From Lomentospora prolificans (taxonomy: Eukaryota > Ascomycota > Sordariomycetes > Microascales > Microascaceae), in the NCBI GenBank assembly GCA_029532625.1, contig JARFXM010000011.1:4787501-4851500 (forward strand): DNA of 64,000 bases, read 5' to 3'. The translations under genes and the position numbers were made by a program. Positions 58,882 through 64,000 of this stretch are shown piece after piece; position 1 is the first letter of the stretch; the number at the start of each line of letters is the position of its first letter. A model generated the notes under the pieces. The model saw only the letters and a list, made by a program, of their open reading frames with translations, was not told the DNA's origin and made no database searches.

Positions 58882-61120
58882 TTATAGGCCTGTCTCTTGC
58901 AGTTCGGTTCTCGGGGCGTCAAACCACCGAGCTTTTAAGCTCTTCCCGGTAAGTTGTCGCCCGCCGTTGGCTTCCGAGGAGATGGCAAATACCTTTGTAA
59001 CTACAATAATCTCTGACCCCTCTGCTAAGTTAGAGACTGATCCCTGCGCTAGGGGAATCAGAGTCCTTGGATAGGACAAGTTCGTATTAGCTTCCGGTTT
59101 CATGGCTGAGTGGGTCATCTCCATGCGCTGCCCCCCAAGCACCTCCGTCACGATGCCGGAAGCCCCAGCCTGTGAGAACACTACGACCCCATCATCGCTG
59201 TGGAGAATTCCCTCCACATCACCCAGCATAGAGTTGTTTGTTATATGCTCTGTTTCAATGACGGGTAGCGCCAGGCTATCTTCTCGCTGACGGCCGTTGA
59301 TAGCGAAGCTTCCCTCCGCGATGCATAGGCTTTTTATCGGAGTACTCACACATATGCGGTGAATTCGGACATGCCAGTCTGGCCATCGATCCGATGGAGG
59401 AACTAGCGTCGTGTTCACAAGAGCGGAACGATCTGCCCATGGGTACCAATCCACAGAAGTTGTGATGACCTCTTCGGTGTCCCCATCGTCCGAGCGTTTA
59501 ATCAACATAGACCCGAACGTAGGTTCTTCTGTTTTCCATTTTGATATCCAACTCTCCTTACCGTCCCTGGTCAGCCAGAGGCTACTATCAGGAGCGATTT
59601 GTTCGAGGAAAAAGTTTCCCGTTGGGACGGAAAAGGAGAAGGAAGACGAGTATGCGAACTTGCAGTACTTTGCCTGCGCTGCTTTGATCGGGTTGCCGCC
59701 TAAGAACTGCGCTGGAGATAGATGGAAGTGGTGGTTACCGAGCGGCTGATTGCAGACTATCTGTCGCGGGGCGAGCATAAGCTTTTGAGACGGACTGGGG
59801 GGTTGATATGATGCCTCCTTTTCTGTCCAAAAGGGATGAGAGGGCCCAAGTCCGACAACAAGGAAAGCTTTGAGGCACCAGTAGACCGATTGAGGCGAAT
59901 TGTAGTCTTCAGTCATGTACATATTCCTGTCTCCGAGTTAGCTCGAAGCCAGCATCAGGGTTCGAGGGAAGGGACACGTACGGATAAAGCCAGCCCAAGT
60001 TGAGGGTCCCATCACTATAGAATATGTCGTCTGAATGCTGTGCCCACCACCTCAAGTGGCGCAATAGATAACCCTTTACCGCTCCCGGTTGAGAGAGATG
60101 TTCATGGAGGTCTGAAACTTCAGCAAAGCCAAGAGCAGCCCAAAAGGCCCCGCAGGCAAATCGATAAGTCAAGGATCGCCCAAAGGGAATTACTGCTCCT
60201 ATCACATCAATCAGTATCAGTATTAGTTAGCACCTAGCACCACTTAGCAGATCTTGGAGTGGACTTGTGATACCTGCAGAGTCAAAATATCGTGAGAAGC
60301 CCAGCGCGAACTGCCTAGCTTGCTCGCGGTACCTCTGCGCTCTCTCCGGATCCAGGTCTGCAGCGAAGCGTATGTACAGCAACTGGCTGAACTGTATCGC
60401 GAAACTCCCCGAGTAAAAGTCTGCGCTACGGCCTGTTGGCAAACGACCCGTGATGCCTGTTTCTTTCAGTATGTCAAACTCCTTTGTGTTGTCGTCTGGC
60501 CCGCGCCATATACCGTCGCTCGACCAACCGTCTGTCAGATAAAACGAATCAAGGACGTTCAGATCGTCCTCCAGCTGCGCTCGAATAGTTTCCTCTTCCA
60601 CGCCGCACACTTTTAATAGCGCCAAGCTCACGAAAACACGGAACCAAAGCCAGTTCATGGGTGGCATCTCCTTTCTCTGGATCTTCGTAAACCACGCAAC
60701 GAGATTCTCTTTAGCCTTTTCGCTGAAACGTCCCCATAAAATATGGCGCGGTGTCCCCAGCAACGCGAAAGCGAGCATCTCTGCCTCAACCATCCTCTGA
60801 TCCATGTCCTTGATGTCCCCCCAATATTCGGGGTGCTCCGGGTCTGTGCCCGCCACGAACCCTTCAATCCATGGCTCGTAGAGTTCGAGATCGTCGTCAC
60901 CGCCAAGTAAAAGAGGAGCGATGGCCCAAAGCGGACGGGCAAATCCCTCAAGCTGTGCAGCGGTCTCGTCGAAGTGGGTTCCCGTTGATATGGGAATGCG
61001 AATTCGAGCCTTAGCCGGTGAAAAGTACGAAAGAAGGGGTCGTATAAGGGACTTGGCCGCCCGGATCACGTCATCGCGAGTCTTGAGAGGGTTGTCCGAG
61101 AACCCTGGCAAAGGAGGCAT
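58882..61120 (-). CDS. DUF2264 protein, 3 exons
   Basis: Exons (minus strand) 60274-61120, 59982-60198 and 58882-59926 give 702 aa; introns are 75 and 55 nt. I start at ATG 61120 (MPPLPGFSDNPLKTRDDV); the frame is open further upstream only from a GTG. The first ~430 residues hold the DUF2264 blocks EGFARPLWAIAPLL, MNWLWFRVFVSLALLKVCG, DGWSSDGIWRGPDDN, FYSGSFAIQFSQLLYI and SVYWCLKAFLVVGLGPSHPF, expected to form an alpha/alpha toroid like many glycosidases. A beta-rich C-terminal part follows. From memory, this family overlaps a CAZy beta-glucuronidase family (GH154); I could not verify that. No signal peptide, so intracellular. It is head-to-head with GH88 and behind the MFS carrier. Confidence 0.88.
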
Positions 61121-62033
61121 GATGCCTCCATTCAGGCAATGGATTGCTAGGCTGCGGAATATTGGGCCTCTCACAGTAGTTGATATTGACTCGTCGGTCT
61201 CCGATGTCTGTAGGTCCTTGGTTATCCTGCTGCCCTGTCCCTAAGCTCAAAGCTATGGATATGATTGCAAAGAAAAAAGTCAATCGTTCCCAACGCGAAC
61301 TCCACTCAGAATCAGGAATGAGTGCGTGCCGGTCGTGCGTGCAACCCTACCGACGCGCCCCAGTGGGAAGTTACCACCATCAATCCCGCGCTCTCGTGTT
61401 GTTTGACCCCGGCTGTTTGAAATCTCCGCATCAAGGTTAATATCTCACAGTAGGATCAACCCCGCCCACCACGCCATTGCCCTTGGTGATCGGGGTTCGG
61501 CGGGGCTTCACAACTTGTGCGGGGAATTCGACTGGGGCCTGGAATCAGCGCAGTTCTCCCCTCTTGGACAGTTGCATGCATTGATGCCCTGCTCTGGAGC
61601 GCGACACTATGATACGGGCTTCTGCTTTCTCGCGAAGTACCTCGCTGGCCTTCGTACCTATTGGCAAGACCTTGATGGAAAGCGGGAGGAGGCAGGAGGA
61701 GGCGGGACGGGCGGGGTTGGACAAAAGGACTGTGTGATGAAATTGCTGGAAGCCTGAATTGAGCCGACACCATGTGCCTTCGCCGGCCGCGTTACATCGC
61801 CGACGAGGCCGCCCAAGTATTCAAAGGTTTCTTGTTCCCTACCAAAAGAACCAAAGTCCGGTCGGTCCAATAGATCCGGCAAGATTGTTTGGTGACGTGA
61901 TACTCTCAGGGTTCGCTCTGCCCTTAATATATCGCAAATAATAATACAACAGAGGAGGAGGACGAAAGCCCACGGAAGCACTCCGCTAATAATCACCACG
62001 TCGCTTCAATTACCAGTTGGAATATCGTGAATA
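61121..62033. promoter_or_regulatory. Shared divergent promoter of DUF2264 and GH88
   Basis: 913 bp separate the two start codons. AATATAT at about 61926-61932 lies 100 nt before the GH88 ATG and may act as its TATA element. Head-to-head layout suggests co-regulation. Confidence 0.5.
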
Positions 62034-63514
62034 ATGCCCCATGACATCAAAGCAAGGCTCGCAGAGCTATACTCAGAAAATGTCACGGCCAAAATCTTGA
62101 GGGCAGCGACGGCATTGTTGGAGAACAACGTGAGCACACACCAGTCCCGTCATTTATCTTTGCTCGCCCAATATTAAAACCCACGGGTTTAGCTGTCTAA
62201 CACACTCTGGAAAACTAGGATCCTCCCACCCATTATCCCGAGTGGGTGCCTCAATCCGGCAATGAGGAGGGGCGATATCAGCTCAAACCGATCGATTTCT
62301 GGACTTGCGGATTTTTTCCAGGCTCTATCCACTCTCTCCTTGAGCGTTCGATCAAGTATCCGGGCAGCCTAAAAGGTCACAGCGTTGATCCGATCCTCAT
62401 CCGCGACAAACTGGAGAGCCTAGGCCGATCCTGGTCTGAACCACTTCACCCTCAAGCGCAAAGGTTGAACACCCATGACCTCGGATTCATGATTCAGCCC
62501 CATATGCGACCTCGATGGGAACTATATCATGATGTCGCAGCGTTCCAAACAATAAAAACGGCAGCCGAGAGTCTGTACAGCAGGTACAACACCGCCATCG
62601 GCGCCATCCGATCATGGGACTACCTGACATGGCTTGAGGGTGTGAATATCGTTGATATGAAGGAGAACTTTGTGGTAATCATCGATTCAATGTGCAATCT
62701 GGACTTATTATACTACATAGCTGCCCACACCGGACGAAGCGAGATTTCTGATGCGGCCACGGTCCACGGAAAGAAGCTCATTGAAACTCATCTTCGCAAG
62801 GACGATCGAAAACGGCAAGGCTACGATGGCACGCTGTACAGCACCTGCCACGTCGTGAATTTTGGTCCTGATGGACAAATAGAGGCGCGTTATTCGGCGC
62901 AAGGATATGATGTCTCATCTACTTGGGCCCGAGGCCAAGCATGGGCCATCCTTGGATACGCGCAATCCTACGTCTGGACGCGCGACCCCGCATTCCTCGA
63001 TGCCGCGCGAGGCTTATCTGAGTATTTCATGCTGCGAATGGAAGACGCCCCACCATGCGTTGAAATCGCCAAGCCGGGAGGCAATGGCAGAGAAACCGCT
63101 GGTCGATACGTCCCGCTCTGGGATTTCGACGCCCCCATCCAGGATGAGATGAAGCCGATTCGGGACACGTCCGCCGCCATGGCGGCCGCAAATGGGATGC
63201 TTATTCTGTCACAGTCGCTTGCGGGATTAGGTCTTCACCAAGAAAGCGCACGATATCTCGAGGATGCTCTTCGTATAGCGGAAGATGTGATTAGTCTATC
63301 TCTCTCCCCCGAAAGGGCTGGGATCAAACTTGATGGAGTAGAGCTGCAGGTCACTGATGGCCCTAACCTCAAGAAGTTTGACTCCATCCTGATGAACGCT
63401 ACTATCGCAAACCAAAGGCTTGGCTATGAAAAGTTTACGGACCATGGACTCGTGTATGCGGATTACTATTTTATCGAGTTTGGCAACAGGCTTTTACGAT
63501 TCGGAATTTGCTAG
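62034..63514 (+). CDS. GH88 unsaturated glucuronyl hydrolase, 2 exons
   Basis: Exons 62034-62129 and 62219-63514 give 463 aa; the intron is 89 nt. GH88 enzymes remove a 4,5-unsaturated glucuronic acid from oligosaccharides left by polysaccharide lyases, acting by hydration of the double bond. Two key aspartates are in place: D119 in THDLGFM and D188 in IIDSMCNL, equivalent to D88 and D149 of the Bacillus enzyme. Other family blocks are HYPEWVP, FWTCGFFPG, SSTWARGQAWAILGYAQS, RDTSAAMAAANGML and LVYADYYFIE. No signal peptide is present, so it acts inside the cell on imported disaccharides. It is divergent from DUF2264. The natural source polymer (glucuronan, gellan-like, glycosaminoglycan or ulvan-like) cannot be told from sequence. 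Confidence 0.93.
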
Positions 63515-64000
63515 GGTTGAAGACAATCAATGGGCAAGGTCAGTCTAGGTACAAACTGGTCCTATTCAAGGACATGGAGCGTAAGCACCTTTGTAACCAG
63601 TAGCTCGACTTTCCAAAGGTCTTCTCACTAATGCGGGTGCCGATCAGCGGTATCATTAGATCTATCTTGGACTAGATGCGGCGACTAAAGCCTCGTAGCC
63701 AGCTGCTACCGCAAACTTTGATGTCCAACGCTCCCTAAGAGCCACAGTGTCGATGCGCGTATACTACTCACCTTCGACTCTCCGTGTCACTAGGTCAAGT
63801 GCTTTCGTGAATCTTCAGGATATGTTCTAGGTGCCACACCCTACTTCCAGGTGCTCAAACAGGCAAGGGCTGGTTGAATAAAAGAACAAAGTCATTCTAA
63901 TACTAATAGTCAATATATTTGAAGAACCGATTTGCTGCGAAGCATGTGCGGTGCACACCAGGTGACTCAATCCTGATGCGGTGAGGCTACGCAATCATGT
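63515..64000. other. Terminal noncoding stretch
   Basis: 486 bp after the GH88 stop. No ORF of note; the window ends here. Confidence 0.5.

Noticed and set aside
61121..61283. N-terminal extensions of the DUF2264 frame with a signal-peptide-like stretch
   Set aside because: They begin at GTG or TTG codons and the hydrophobic stretch is in another frame; ATG at 61120 fits the family start.

Overview
The window is nuclear DNA of a filamentous ascomycete (Pezizomycotina; Sordariomycetes is my best guess, unproven). The evidence is widely spaced single genes with short introns (about 50 to 140 nt, GT..AG, often with a CTAAC/CTAAT branch site), fungal-only families (Zn2Cys6 and fungal-specific transcription factor domains, AA9 and GH11 enzymes, LaeA-like methyltransferase, GT69, 2EXR protein), pyrimidine-rich promoter tracts, and no bacterial or organellar features. 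I rebuilt 21 confident protein genes and one weaker small gene. Sixteen of them have introns, 41 in all, which I placed by reading frame and family conservation. I saw no rRNA, convincing tRNA, CRISPR array or intact transposon.

Layout. 0-12 kb: two transcription factors of the same rare build (two C2H2-type fingers then a Zn2Cys6 cluster) flank a TPR protein and a 3.6 kb gene-poor stretch. 12.5-19.4 kb, all minus strand: zinc alcohol dehydrogenase, a CYP64/OrdA-like P450, and a mitochondrial alternative NADH dehydrogenase with an apparent 1-nt frameshift at a G6 run. 21-27 kb: AA9 polysaccharide monooxygenase, a one-pass membrane protein with a Ser/Thr-rich stalk, and a GT69 mannosyltransferase-like enzyme. 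30-35 kb: AAAP amino-acid permease and a small secreted protein. 36-39 kb: a 178-bp tandem repeat made from the 3' end of a broken gene, then a P450 with a GC-AG intron. 40-49 kb: GliT/thioredoxin-reductase-like flavoprotein, GH11 xylanase, a 93-aa hydrophilic protein, LaeA-like methyltransferase and a VOC protein. 50-53 kb: 2EXR protein and a 79-aa membrane peptide. 54-63.5 kb: a CYP7/CYP8-like P450, a Dal5-type MFS carrier, a DUF2264 protein and a divergently transcribed GH88 unsaturated glucuronyl hydrolase.

How they fit together. Two themes stand out: plant-polymer attack (AA9, GH11, GH88, DUF2264) and oxidative small-molecule metabolism (three unrelated P450s, ADH, flavoprotein, LaeA-like methyltransferase). 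There is no polyketide synthase, NRPS or terpene cyclase, so this is not a classical biosynthetic cluster. The most coherent candidate system is at the right end: an ACS-family carrier, a DUF2264 protein and an intracellular GH88 enzyme that could import and break down unsaturated or glucuronic-acid-capped oligosaccharides. That pathway is inferred.
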